From: Bog-473 sp963725895
GTDB taxonomy: Bacteria; Actinomycetota; Acidimicrobiia; Acidimicrobiales; RAAP-2
Direction of reading: 5' to 3'
DNA length: 64,000 bases
Assembly (NCBI GenBank): GCA_963725895.1
Contig: CAVSAJ010000003.1
Coordinates: 682,001 to 746,000 of the forward strand
A program made the position numbers and the translations under genes. Positions 26,830 to 37,474 of this stretch are shown in pieces (the first letter of the stretch is position 1; the number at the start of each line of letters is the position of its first letter). The notes under the pieces are model-generated. The model saw nothing but the letters and a program-made list of their open reading frames with translations. It made no database searches and had not been told where the DNA came from.

Positions 26830-27195
26830 CTACGAGGCGAGGTGTCGAGCCACCTTGACTGAACGACGCGCCAATTCGACTCCGACAGTTGAGACGGTGG
26901 CGAGCAGGCTCAATGTCGCCGTGAGGAGAGCAAGCGATGCACCTGAGGGGAACATCGTCACCCACCCGCCTCCAAGGCGTGCCGTTCCGACTCCGTAAAG
27001 CGCATTCAGGGCAGCGGCCGAAGCGGTCATGACCCAAAGGAGCACGGCTGTCGCTGTGCCGTATGCCATCCCTTTTGAAAGGGTCTCGAGCGAGAGGTTC
27101 GCCCGCCTCGCGACCTGCACGACGAGCGTTGCCGCGCCAATCACAGCAAGGAGGAGCGCGGCGTCAGAGAGGTCCTTGACGACGTGGGCGGCCAA
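26830..27195 (-). CDS. Four-helix membrane protein, hypothetical
   Basis: A 121-aa protein with about four transmembrane helices (ALLLAVIGAATLVVQVA, MAYGTATAVLLWVMTASAA, WVTMFPSGASLALLTATLSL, LLATVSTVGVELA). The start is ATG at 27195, only about 60 bp from the end of the IS21 element. Function unknown. Confidence 0.6.
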   Translation of the reverse strand: MAAHVVKDLSDAALLLAVIGAATLVVQVARRANLSLETLSKGMAYGTATAVLLWVMTASAAALNALYGVGTARLGGGWVTMFPSGASLALLTATLSLLATVSTVGVELARRSVKVARHLAS

Positions 27196-27333
27196 GGGGT
27201 GGCCACCAAGCCATGTGTCGTGCTCACCGTGGGAGATCTCGGTACGCGGCGAGAGGATGCCGGCGATTTCGGGAACTCCCCAGGGTCGATCAACGAAATT
27301 CCCCAGGTGACCACCGGTGAGCGAGTCCTGAGA

Positions 27334-28124
27334 TTACTTGTTGGCCTTGGCGTCACCCCCTTGCGGAGCGCTTCGGAGCGCGCCCGGTGTGATCGCATCC
27401 GGTAGCTCTCGCCGTCGATGTTGAACACGACGCTGCGATGCAAGCAGCCGGTCGAGCATCGCGGCGGCGACCATCGGGTCGTCGAAGATCTTCCCCCACG
27501 AGCTGACGCCGAGGTTCGTCGTCATCACGATCGAGCTCTTCAGATAGCGCTGGGTGATCACCTGGAACAGCGCCGCCGCGGCCTCTGATTGCAGCGGCAG
27601 GTAGCCGACCTCGTCGATGACCAACAGCCGCGGTCCGGCGAAGAAGCGCATCGTCGTCGCCCACCGCCCTTCGAGCGCGGCGCGGTGACAGCGGGCGGCG
27701 AGATCGGCGGCGGTCGTGTAATAGGTGCGATAGCCCGCCTCGATCGAGGCTCTGGCGAGTCCGACCGCCAGCATCGTCTTTCCGACACCGGGCGGCCCGA
27801 TCAACAACACGTTGGTCGCGTCCTCCAAGAACCGCAAGCGTGGCGAGCTCGTCACGAGCTTCTTGTCGACCGAGGGCTGGGCGGAGAAGTCGAAGTCGAC
27901 GAGCGCCACGGCGAGGGCAGCGAGGCGAAGCGCTCGAGGCCGGCTCGCCGCTGGATCTCGGTCGCGGTGACCTCGACCTCGAGCAGGCGGGCAAGGAACT
28001 CGGAGTGCCCGAGTCCCTCCTTGCGGGCATGGTCGAGCTCGCCCGGCAGCGCCTCGGCTGCGGCGGAGAGGCGCAGATAGGCGAGATGGCTGCGGAGCTC
28101 TTGATAGATCGACGGCTCGCTCAT
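27334..28124 (-). pseudogene. istB: IstB-like ATP-binding transposition helper (frameshifted)
   Basis: AAA+ ATPase that assists IS21 transposase. Start MSEPSIYQELRSHL at 28124, then the Walker A motif LLIGPPGVGKTMLAVGLARA and Walker B LLVIDEVGYLPL, with the usual TTNLGVSSWGKIFDD stretch. Frame changes are needed near 27910, near 27440 (to reach RSVVFNIDGESYRMRSHRAR) and at a G5 run near 27355. Otherwise the length fits the family (about 260 aa). Confidence 0.85.
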
Positions 28125-29419
28125 CGCCCACCTCCGGCGATCTCGCCATAGACCGCGAGGTCGACCGTCGGCTCGTGGCCGCTGGGACCGAGGAGCTTGG
28201 CCGCTTCGGCGAGTGCCGCTCGCCCGGTGGCCGGTTCGCCTTTTTGTCACACGGCCGGGCCGTGGTGAACGCGGAGAGCACGGCGCGCTCGAGCGCAGCT
28301 CGGTGCTCGAGGCTGCGCACGAGCGCGCCCGAACCCTCCGGGGCCAACCGGTGGGTGACGAGGATCGCTCCCGACGGGGCGACGACGTCGATCGTCGGGC
28401 GCCCAGCCGCTGGCGGACGAGCAGGGTCGAGCCCGCGAGCCCCGGCGGCGCCGAGTAGCGGTTGCCCCGATAGGCGACCGTCGCGTTGTCGGCGACGATC
28501 CGCTCGACCTCGATCGTCGCCGGGAACGGCACCGGCGGCAGGGCGAGCAGCGGCTCGGCGTCGGCGAGCACGCGGACCGTCGTGCGGTCCCATCGCGAAA
28601 GCGCCGCTCGCGCTCCTCGCCGGTCGTCGCGCAGAACAGGTCGAGGGAGCGCTGGGCCTCCTCGGGGGTCTTGTCGCTCATCGTCCGCCACCACCGTCCC
28701 GAGACGAAGCGCACCGAGGACTCGACCGACCCTTGCGGTTGCCCCGCCGCGGCGGGCACGGCTCGACGACCGCGCCGTAGTGCTTGGCGACCGGGGCGAA
28801 GGAGGCCTGCACGTCGCGGGTTCCCGGCGTGATCACCGTCGCCAGCCGGTCGGTGCGCCAGATCCGCGCCGTGCCGCCGAGGCGGCGCATCACCTCGTCC
28901 ATCGCCGCGACGAGGTGGGCCTGGTCCATCTTCTCGGAGAGCACGCCGCGGACCGTCCCGAGTGCGGGAGCGTGCCGAGGAGCACGTAGGCGGTCCCGCC
29001 CCACGGGGCGTTGCGGCGCTCGAACCAGTCCCACTGGATCTCCTCGCCCGGCGGGTGGTCGATCTCGATGGTGTCGCGGCCCTTCACGCCCGCGCACGCC
29101 TCGCAGTGCGGACGGAGCCCGGCGAGCCGGACCTGGCGGACGAAGCTCGGATAGCTGAGCGGATAGCCGAGACGCTCGACCTCGTCATGGAGGGCCGAGG
29201 CCCAGACGTGCGGGTCGTCGGCGAAACGCGCCGTCAGGTAGTCGACGAACGGCGCGAGCGGATCGGGCGCCGAGCTCGCCCGGACACCGGGGACCCGCTC
29301 CCGTTGAGATAGGCACGGACCGTCTTGCGGTCGCGGTCGAGATGGCGGGCGATCGCCGAGATCGTCCAGCCCCGTTGGAACAGTGCATGTGCTTCCACGT
29401 CTTCCCCATGTGTGAGCAT
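28121..29419 (-). pseudogene. istA: IstA-like DDE transposase (multiply frameshifted)
   Basis: IS21 transposase. The N-terminal HTH is clear (EDVEAHALFQRGWTISAIAR, then HLDRDRKTVRAYLNG) from 29419. Fragments in different frames give the catalytic core (TIEIDHPPGEEIQWDWFE; AYVLLGTLPHS; MDEVMRRLGG; WRTDRLATVITPG) and the C-terminal beta domain (VAYRGNRYSAPPGLAGSTLL). At least five frame changes are required over about 430 aa, so no functional protein is encoded as written. Confidence 0.85.
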
Positions 29420-29566
29420 GCGGAGCGGGACTCCCTTCGGGCTGGCTGGCTTGGTCGCTCGTCAGCTTCGAAGGGGGCCCACTTCCGCGGGTGGATGGTT
29501 CAGCTCACCGGCGCAGGGTGGGGAATTTCAGTGATCGAGAGTGGGGAGATTCAAAAATCGCGGGCA

Positions 29567-30080
29567 ATGAAAGCTGAGACAGTGCCGAGCCACTTCTGGT
29601 GGAGCCAATCCGAGGGGCACGAGGTCGCTATGCAGTGGGACTGACGCAGGTAGGCCGGCCCTTCGACCGGCCCTATCCATTGTGTCCAATGAGTCGTTCC
29701 CGAGCCGTCAAGGTCCGGCGGTCGACAGGTCTCCCGCCTTCAGCAGAGCTGACCTTGACCGCTCTGGCACTCAGTAGGCAGTGTCGAGTCTCCGTCCACA
29801 GTTCTGGGTGTCTGACCTGGGGTGTGGACAATTGTCTGGACGTCCACACAAGGCGTAATTTGAGGTCGAGTCCGAAGCTCAAAGTCAAACGAAGCCCCCA
29901 TTGCCGGACGAACTCCCCGGACGAACTTGCTGGAGGATTTCTTTACATCCTCAAGCCGCCCTTGCCTCGACCGGCGGCTCCGCCGCCGCCTCGGCGGACA
30001 GACCAACCCGAAGGAAGGCCAGTCGAAGGCCTTGCAGCGTCGTGCTCCTGCTGTGGCGCTTCTCGTGAGCGCCCGAGTCT
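29567..30080. other. Intergenic stretch, no supported gene
   Basis: About 510 bp between the IS21 right end and the secreted repeat protein. A GC-rich imperfect palindrome (GGCGGCTCCGCCGCCGCC) sits near 29968 and might act as a terminator for the minus-strand gene. The long plus-strand frame here is low-complexity and antisense; not annotated. Confidence 0.4.
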
Positions 30081-32131
30081 TCACTGCGACAGCAGACCCT
30101 CCAGGAGGGTGACGTTGTCGTTGCTGCTCCCAGCGGTGCTGCCGACCGCCATGCAGGCCGTTCTTGTGGGGCATGACACGCTGAAGAGATCCGGAGTGCC
30201 GAGCGGTCGCGCGCTCGTTTTCCAGTTAGTTCCCCCATCGGAGCTCACGAGAGCCGTGGCGGCGCCATTCGGCAGGAAGCCTCCAACAGACACGCATATT
30301 TTCTTGGTGACGCAGGCGATGGCGTTGAGGCGCTGGTTTACTCCACTCAGGTTCTGTGCCGTCCAAGTAGCTCCTCCATTTGCAGTTTTGCTGATCTCGG
30401 CGGTTCCGACCGAGATGCAGGTCTGATTGGTTACGCAATCGACCCCCCAGTCCGAGGTGTCGCCGGTAGAGACCGGATCGGACCATGATGCTCCGAAGTC
30501 GCTGCTCACAATTGCCTGACCGAAACCCACCCCGACGCAGAACCCTGTCGCCCGGCAGGAGAACGACTCCACCCCGATCGTCGAGGTCTGGCTGACCCAG
30601 TCAAGTCCACCGTCGCTGGTGGTCTCGATGAGCTCCTGTCCGCTGCCGAGTGCTATTCCGCTGGCGACACACACGTCAGTACTGGGGCACGAGACGGACT
30701 GGAGGGTATAGGTTCCCCCGTTTGCTTCGGCTGGGAGCACGACACTCTTCCAGGTGCGCCCGCCATTGGCGGTGACAAGCACCAGACCAGTCGAGGGGTC
30801 TGTATTCGTAGAGCCGACCACCAGGCAGTCCGCAAGAGACGGACAGGAGACTCCGTATAGATATCCCGTCGCACTCGGGAAGTAGCTGCGAGTTCTGGTC
30901 GAGGTTCTTACAATGACGCCAGGAGCCGAGCTGCCGCTGTCGTAGACGGCCATCACGCACTCATCAGCGGCGGGGCACGACTGCGAATAGACGGTGTCAA
31001 CACCTTGGACAAACATGCGAGTTTTCCAGCTGGTTCCGCCATTTGTACTGGTCAACGTTGAGGCCAGCCCGTTGGCATACCCCCGCCGGCGGCACAATCT
31101 GAGGTTGTCGCGCAATCGACAGCGGTGAGGGCGGGCGTACTCCCAGAGACGGCAACATTCGACCAGTTCGAGCCGTCTGAGCTCTCGAGAACGGTTCCCG
31201 TGGTTCCCGAGTCGGCTGCTCCAACGGCTACGCAGTCCACGGCGACGGGTGCGACGACGCAAGATACAGTGTCGAGCGGTCCGGCCCCAGTGGGCGAGTT
31301 ATCGGCGTCGAACGCCTGGCCACCGTCAGTGCTGCGAAGAATGGTGGTGGACGAGCCGCCATGTCCCACCGCCACGCAGTCGTTGGTCGTGTAGCAGGCC
31401 ACGCTGGTTAGGACGTTGCCAATGCTTGTTGCAACTATGTTGGAAATAGTCCAGAGCTGACCGCCGTCCGTCGTGAAAGCCGCAGCTTCGTCTCCAGAGC
31501 TGCTCTCGCCCACAGCCACGCAGTCAACCCGGCTTGAACACGACACGCCAGAGACGCCGTTGAGGGCCGGAGCCGGAAGTGGCTCGGCGAACCATTGAGC
31601 GCCGCTGTCGGTAGTCGCCAGGATCCCGTCGTCCGTTCCTATCCCGCCGTTGCCTACCGCCACGCAATCAGATGCGTTGGCGCACGAAATCGCCTGAAGG
31701 TCGACGTAGTCGGGCTCGGCCTCGCTCGTCCACGTGGAGCCACCATTCTGACTCACTTCGATAGCGGTATCCCCGGCTGCCACACACTCTGAAGTAGTCG
31801 GACACGAAATGGCAGTCAAGGTTTGAGCGGGCGCCGCATTCTGATGCCAGCTGCTCCCGCCATCCATCGACGTGAGGATTACGTCATGACCGCCCGCATA
31901 GGCCCCAAGGGCGACGCAGTCGGTAGCTGTCGGACACGACAACCCGTAAAAGTATCCGACGCCTTGTCCGGGATACGTCTGGCTTATGGTCCAGGTGATG
32001 TGACTGCTGGATGCGCCCGCCAGCGTTGGCAACGCAATGATCCCCAGCAAGCTGATGCCAGCCGCAGCGACGATTGCTGGTCTGACAACGCCAGCCCGCC
32101 AGCCCGCCATCCCGAACCCGCTCAGATGCAT
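30081..32131 (-). CDS. Secreted Cys/BNR-like repeat protein (one frameshift)
   Basis: A large exported beta-propeller-like protein of about 680 aa. It has a signal peptide (VVRPAIVAAAGISLLGIIAL then PTLAGASS) followed by about 14 repeats of roughly 45 residues. Each repeat carries a pattern such as SCPTATDCVALG (two Cys, 5-7 apart) and SDGGxxW, typical of BNR/sialidase-like or Ycf48-like blades. The first half is in frame 31052-32131 and the second in 30081-31262; they join near 31085 by one indel. The Cys pairs probably form a disulphide in each repeat. Function unknown, likely cell-surface binding. Confidence 0.8.
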
Positions 32132-32602
32132 CTCTGGCCCACCGCCCTAGTTCAAGATCATCTTGACACCTCACCGCGGCCGATGGACAACCTCGACTCG
32201 GAGAGTTATGACAACAGACCATCAACATTTCTCGATGTTTCCACTGCCCCCGACCACCAATAGTTCGGGGCGACCCCAATTGGCGTGGCGGGCTGGTCGT
32301 GCCTGGGATCCTCTGACCCATGCACAGCCGCGCCCGTTGCGATCTGGGCAGCCTGATCTTCGATCGGCGGCGAACAGCTTCGGCGGCTATCACCGACGAC
32401 ACCCCACGAAGATGCCACGGATTCAAAATTTCGCGTCACCGGTCGGAGTGCTGCTAAAGCTGCATCCGCCCAAAAACACCAGTGGCCTGATTCGCTACTA
32501 CGGCTTTGTCTCACGAATCATCCTGCAGACGGTCCTTCTGGGTCTCATATCCCACTGATCGGGCTCCCCTGAGCTGATCCCAGCGATGCCGGATAATGGG
32601 GC
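32132..32602. other. Intergenic stretch, no supported gene
   Basis: About 470 bp. No coding frame with domain character. Two weak resemblances to the cassette repeat (TATCCCACTGATCGGG near 32549 and GATCCCAGCGATGCCGG near 32577) are too diverged to call. Confidence 0.4.
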
Positions 32603-32998
32603 GTGGAATCTCCGAGTCTCCGAGACGCCGTTGCGGAGTGGTTAGAAGTTCGTCGAACTTCTGCGTGGGACGTCCGACGTTCGTCAGGACAACCGCCTTC
32701 CTACATTGTCATGGTTCCTGGCGTTCAGCAGTTCGATGAAACGAGCATGGCTTGGGGTCAAGTTCCGAAGCAGCTAAGCGCTGGTGCCATGCCATCTCCA
32801 ATTGTCGGCGGCACCGGTGGAGAGGAATATGAACTCGATGAACAAACCGGGAAGCTGGCCTTTCTACTCACCGCCGAGCATCAGTCAACGAGCCTTGTCT
32901 TCGATCCCTTTAATCGCATTGACTTTGCGAGCGAACCCGAGCGGTATGTCTCGTTTCACTTTCTCGAGGCCCCTGTCGCAGGTACCCGGCCGAGCTGA
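32603..32998 (+). CDS. Hypothetical protein
   Basis: A 131-aa soluble protein from GTG 32603: helical N-terminus (LRDAVAEWLEVRRTSAWDVR), then a beta-rich half (SYIVMVPGVQQFDETSMAWG, KLAFLLTAEHQSTSLVFDP). No family recognised. It precedes the HEPN-like fragments by about 50 bp and may once have been in an operon with them. Confidence 0.5.
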   Translation: MESPSLRDAVAEWLEVRRTSAWDVRRSSGQPPSYIVMVPGVQQFDETSMAWGQVPKQLSAGAMPSPIVGGTGGEEYELDEQTGKLAFLLTAEHQSTSLVFDPFNRIDFASEPERYVSFHFLEAPVAGTRPS

Positions 32999-33048
32999 GA
33001 TCGCTGGATCAAGGCCAACCTGAACTCGCCCACTCGATCGCTGACGAC

Positions 33049-33270
33049 TTGATCCGAACGCTAAGCGTAACTGACATTGAATGGAATGTCGCGTTGCCCG
33101 TTGCTGGCCTCCGCATTCCGAGCAATGGCGTTCAAGCGGGAAATTTCGCCGCGAGGCCACTGACTTCAGCTGAACTTGGCGATCTGCTCGGAGGAAACGC
33201 ATATCCGAAATTTCGCGGTCCCAAGTCGAGGGATTCTCAGGCCGTTTGGGCGTGTATCAGTTGTTACTGA
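33049..33270 (+). pseudogene. N-terminal fragment, probably of the HEPN-like gene downstream
   Basis: A 73-aa frame (VTDIEWNVALPVAGLRIPSN; PLTSAELGDLLGGNAYPKF) that stops at 33270. The frame upstream of 33049 also looks coding. It has no independent domain, and the next coding block begins about 90 bp later with a shift, so this probably is the front of one disrupted gene. Confidence 0.35.
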
Positions 33271-33356
33271 GCGAGTGCTGCTGCATGGAAGGTTCAAGAA
33301 TCCATAAGACGTTCAGGCACTCGATCGTACGTTCTCGCTTCAGCGACTGATTTGCT

Positions 33357-33902
33357 TTGCGTCTTTCTAACTATGTGGTCGCCGGTACAGGATTTGGATC
33401 GCAATGGGCAACGGGAGAACTTCTTCCGTTTTCACGCTCAGGTCAGTTGTACCAGCTACCGGAAATCATCAATGAATGGAAAGACCTCGACCAAGACACA
33501 TTTGATGGCGTTGTCGACCTTGCCGGTGCGATTCCCCCAGGTGTTTTTGAGCCAGAGCAGCGTTCATCTCAAGAGCTTGCACTCCGCCGGTGTAGCTTGG
33601 GATGCAGCAGGAACACCGTGGAGGATGGCCTCATTGACCACGTGGTGGCCCTGGAGGCACTCGCCCTACCGAACCGTGGCACCGAGTTGAGCTTCCAGTT
33701 CAGACTGGTCTTGTCTCGGTACCTCGCTTCGGATCCGATACGCCGCAAGGAGCTTTTCGCAGAAGATTTGAAGCTCATCTACGACGTACGCAGTGCTCTC
33801 GTTTACGGAGGGTCGAGCTCCCTGAGCCGGGAACGCCTGAGGGAGGCGGCCCACCTGGCAAAAGGACATAACCCAAAGCGCCTTGCGAAAGGCCATGACT
33901 GA
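33357..33902 (+). CDS. HEPN-domain (ApeA-like) protein, probably truncated
   Basis: The C-terminal half is an ApeA-like HEPN domain: DGLIDHVVALEALALPNRGT, ELSFQFRLVLSRYLASD, then LKLIYDVRSALVYGG. HEPN ribonucleases use an R-x4-6-H motif, normally YDLRSxIVHGG in this family; here the His position is Tyr (GTT TAC), so RNase activity may be lost. The N-terminal part is interrupted. Such proteins occur in phage defence and RNA-processing systems; no partner gene is seen. Confidence 0.6.
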   Translation: MRLSNYVVAGTGFGSQWATGELLPFSRSGQLYQLPEIINEWKDLDQDTFDGVVDLAGAIPPGVFEPEQRSSQELALRRCSLGCSRNTVEDGLIDHVVALEALALPNRGTELSFQFRLVLSRYLASDPIRRKELFAEDLKLIYDVRSALVYGGSSSLSRERLREAAHLAKGHNPKRLAKGHD

Positions 33903-34002
33903 AGGCTGGCCCACGCGTCACGATATTGAAAGGCTGATCTTGAGCTGAACCATTGGGGGTGCAAGCAGGTCAGAGGGTTCCCGTGCGAAAAGTGAAATCG
34001 GC

Positions 34003-35968
34003 GTGACGGCCAAGGTGAACGCTTGTCGGACTGCAACGCAGACTGCTAAGCCAGACGGGTCCAGGATCACACTTCGACGTAGGCGGGGACGGGAGGCAGG
34101 GCGGGTGCGTGGAGTCATCCGAATCGGCGTCGTGGCGAGTGCCGTTTCAGTCCTTTTCGCCGTGGTCGTTACAAAGCCGATGGCCGGAGCGAGCCAGCCC
34201 CAGCTCACGGCAACCGGGTCGAGTTACGCCGGCGTGGCCATCACGGAGTGGGAAGGTCAATTCAACGAAGACTACGGGGGGGACGTCAACTTCACGGTGT
34301 CCAGTTCGGTCGTCGGCCTGAACGACTTCTGCAACCAGACTGTCGCCTTCGGGGCGACCGACCTCTCCTATGCGGCCGGTGAGTCCGATTGCAGCGCGAC
34401 CCAAGTGCCCTATTCCTACCAGTACGTCCCCGACGTGGGCGGGTCGCTCGCCTTCGAATACAACCTCGACGGCCCGAACGGGAAGCGCATCAGCGATCTC
34501 GTGCTGAACGACACCACGATCGCCGGGATCTTCACGGGCTCCATCTCGTCGTGGAATGACCCCGCGATCCAAGCCTTGAACCCGAACCTGCGCCTGCCCG
34601 CCGAGTCGATCACCGCGTACTACCGCAGCGACCCGTCCGGCGAGAACTATCTCCTGTCCGACTATCTCTCGAACGTCGACCCCGGCCCCCTCGCGGCCTT
34701 CCAGAAGGAGGCGAACGTCCCGACCACTCCGGGCACACCGTCCGCGACGTGGGCTGATTTCGCCAATGGGGTCCCGCCGAATTTGAAGAGTCTGGTCGCC
34801 GCGAACGGCGCGGATGCGGCCTCCCAAGGCCCGCCGCAGAGCCAAGGCGGGATCTCCTACGTCGAGACGGCCTACGCCAAGAACGTCGGGCTTCCTGTGG
34901 CAGCAGTGGTGAACGAGGCCGGGACGCGGTACAGCCCACCTCAGAGAACACCGTCGAGGCGCTGCAAGGCGCGACCTTGAACCCCGACCTGACTGAGAAC
35001 CTGACCGGTGTGTTCGACGAAGCGGCCGGCGACGCCTACCCGTTGTCCGGTTACAGCTATCTCGTGACCCAGTGCGTTCCGGCACAGGCAGCGGCGCAGA
35101 ACGCCTCGTGCGACGGCAGCGGAACCGTGACGATGGGAATGCACAAGGCGCCGAACTGAGTCAGTTCATTGCCTACGTGGCTTGTCTAGGTCAAAGCAAG
35201 ATGACGGCTCTCGGGTACGCACCCTTACCCCCGAAATTGGTCGAGGACGATTTCCAAGCCGCCGGGCGACTCCCGGGTGGAGTGACACCGCCGCCGCCGA
35301 CCGCGACGAACTGCTCGAACCCCACCCTCACCGGCGGTGAAAGCAGCTCGATCTCCGCAGCCGGCCCGTTGACCTCGCAGGTGAAGACCGGGGGCGACAC
35401 GTTGTCAGTCTCTTCTCCCACCGTCGGTGACGCCTGGGTGCTGGCGGTCCGCGTGTCGAACGCGGCGATCAACGTCTCTTCGGTGTCCGGCGGTGGAGCG
35501 GGGAGCAACTGGACCAAGCTCACCCAGGTGAGCGATCCCACACAGAACCGGGACATCGAACAGTGGCTGGGTCCGATCTCCAAGCACGGACCTCCCGAGG
35601 TCACCGTTCACTTCTCGAAACCCATCGCCGAGACGAGGGTTGAACTCGCCGCCCAAGAGTTCGCTGGCAGCGGCGGTACCTCGACGGTCTGGGCCAAGGA
35701 TGTCAGCGCCAGTGCGACGAACGACGCTGCGTCATCCACCATCACGTACCCCTCGCTTACACCATCGTCGAGCGGCGAGCTCTACGTCGGCTTTAGCCGG
35801 GCTAGTTCCGCGTCCGCCCCCGGCACCACTCCCGGCTTCACCTACGAGTCCCCTTCCGCGAACAACCTCTACGTCTACGATCCGAGCGTCTCGTCAAGCG
35901 TCTCGCCCGCCGCGTCGCAGAAAGCTGGCCGCTCGCTCACTGCCGGAGCGCTGATCGAGGCGAGCTGA
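34003..35968 (+). CDS. PstS-like phosphate-binding protein with a C-terminal extension (two frameshifts)
   Basis: Secreted periplasmic-binding-protein fold. After a basic N-terminus and hydrophobic segment (VIRIGVVASAVSVLFAVVVT) comes a PstS domain: LTATGSSYAGVAITEWEG, FGATDLSYAAGESD, then IAGIFTGSISSWNDPAI and ITAYYRSDPSGENYLLSDYL. The frame changes near 34930 and 35155 to continue (SENTVEALQGATLNPDLTEN, then LSQFIAYVACLGQSKMTALG). A Pro-rich linker follows and a beta-sandwich-like C-terminal domain of about 220 aa (TLSVSSPTVGDAWVLAVRVS). This PstS plus Ig-like tail is unusual; no pst transport genes are adjacent. Confidence 0.75.
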
Positions 35969-36237
35969 ACACTCACAAGGTGAAACAGCCAGCTTCTGAA
36001 GTCGCCCCCAAATACCGAGATGACGCAGGCAACCTAAGTCGCGACCTTGCTCAGAGGAGCACAGTGGATATGGATCAGATGGACGGCTCGGCGGGAACTC
36101 CAAGTTCGTGTAGGGGAAGTAGGAAAACGTTCGTGTTCGATTGCAGGCCCGTTGGGAGTGCTGTTCGACCATGGCGTTGAATTCGTCCAGAGACCCCTCC
36201 CGATGTGACGCGAGCTCGCCTCTCCCGGTCTATCGGA

Positions 36238-37353
36238 CTATGCGTTCTCCAGTGCCTCGGCTGCGGAAGCGTCCTGAGCCTCGAGCAGGTGCCGGTAGCG
36301 GTTGACCATCTCTACCGTGCGCCAACCGTGCCGATCCATGACCTCTCCGACGCTCGCGCCACTCTTGAGAAGCGTCGTGGCCGAATGGTGCCGGAGATCG
36401 TGCAGCCTCATCCGAGGTACGCCCGCTTCCGCGCACGCACCAACGAAGGTTCGCGTGATCGTGTATGGGTTATATGGCCGCTGGCCAGCTGGGTCCGGCG
36501 AGAATATGTAGGAAGAGGGATCGACCCTGGCGTCGCACCGCTTCGCTCGCACATCAGACCGCTTCCTGTGGGCCTTCAAGAGCTTCGCCGTCTTCGGGCC
36601 GATGGCGATGCGACGGATGCCACCCGTCTTGGTCCCCTTGACCTGGCTTCCTCCCGGAACAGCAGCAACTGACCTTCGGATCAGTAGGTTGCCCTGCTTG
36701 AAGTCGACGTCTTCCCAACGAAGCCCGGCAACTTCCCCACGTCGACAACCAGTCCAAGCAATGATGGCAACAAGAGTTCCCCAATCAGGATCGGTAGTGA
36801 GTAGGTATTCGATCACGGTGCGTACGTCGTCGGAGGATGGCGGTTCCATCTCTCTGGCCCCGAGTGGAGGGAGCTCGATGCCGTCGGTGGCGATGATCGA
36901 GACGTATCCGCGCCGGTGAGCCCAGGCCAGAGATTGGCGCAGCGCCCAGTGGATCTTCCGGATAGATGACCCCGACTGCCCTTCACTTACTAGCGCGCCG
37001 TAGAGGTCTTCGATGTGGTGCGGCCGCAGTCGAGAGACGCGCATTGAGCCAAGGACCGGTGTGACGTGCTTGATCGCGACTCGATATCGGTCGGTTGTAG
37101 CGGGGGAGAGCTGAGCAGTCCTCGAGTTCAGCCATTTGCTGAGCATCTCCGACACTGTGATCGACTCTGCCGGCGACGATGCGGCCCTCTGCTTGGCCAC
37201 TTCGGTGACGAACGCGGCCATAGCGATGCCCGCTTCCTTCTTCGTTCCGTGGAACGTCCTGGACGCGTACTGCTTTCGCCCGTTGCTGTCCTTTCCGGCG
37301 AAAGCATGCAGGCGCCAGGTAGATGGTCCTCGCTGCTGCGTGTGTCCCGGCAT
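36238..37353 (-). CDS. Tyrosine-family site-specific integrase
   Basis: A 371-aa phage/island integrase with all catalytic residues: Arg204/205 (TGCRRGE), Lys242 (GTKTGGIRR), His318-xx-Arg321 (LHDLRHHSATT), His342 (DRHGWRT) and Tyr353 (NRYRHLL). Residues about 10-50 form an AP2-like arm-binding domain and 65-145 the SAM-like core-binding domain. It ends about 120 bp from the 3' end of tRNA-Arg, the usual position for an integrase that uses that tRNA as attachment site. It is a close paralogue of the remnant at 15862-16500. Confidence 0.95.
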   Translation of the reverse strand: MPGHTQQRGPSTWRLHAFAGKDSNGRKQYASRTFHGTKKEAGIAMAAFVTEVAKQRAASSPAESITVSEMLSKWLNSRTAQLSPATTDRYRVAIKHVTPVLGSMRVSRLRPHHIEDLYGALVSEGQSGSSIRKIHWALRQSLAWAHRRGYVSIIATDGIELPPLGAREMEPPSSDDVRTVIEYLLTTDPDWGTLVAIIAWTGCRRGEVAGLRWEDVDFKQGNLLIRRSVAAVPGGSQVKGTKTGGIRRIAIGPKTAKLLKAHRKRSDVRAKRCDARVDPSSYIFSPDPAGQRPYNPYTITRTFVGACAEAGVPRMRLHDLRHHSATTLLKSGASVGEVMDRHGWRTVEMVNRYRHLLEAQDASAAEALENA

Positions 37354-37474
37354 GGCCGCTCCTTGGCAACGAGACTACCGACACACACGAGTGGATTGCC
37401 AGTAGGATTGCCAAGTCGGCTGGCAGCAAGGAACTGGCCGCCAAAAATAGCTGTTCAACTGGGAAAATGTGCAG

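Larger units (their letters stand above)
27258..29566. mobile_element. IS21-family insertion sequence (degenerate)
   Basis: About 2.3 kb carrying istA and istB on the minus strand. Its two ends are long imperfect inverted repeats of about 65 bp starting TGCCGGCGATTT on the left (27258) and TGCCCGCGATTT on the right (complement of 29566). Both contain CTCCCCA, TCGATCA and GAAATTCCCCA blocks in the same order, as in the multiple terminal repeats of IS21. Flanking bases do not form an obvious target duplication (GAGGA versus ATGAA). Both genes contain frameshifts, so it looks inactive unless these are sequence errors. Confidence 0.85.

Noticed and set aside
29599..30426. 275-aa plus-strand frame after IS21
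   Set aside because: It is partly antisense to the repeat protein and otherwise low-complexity.
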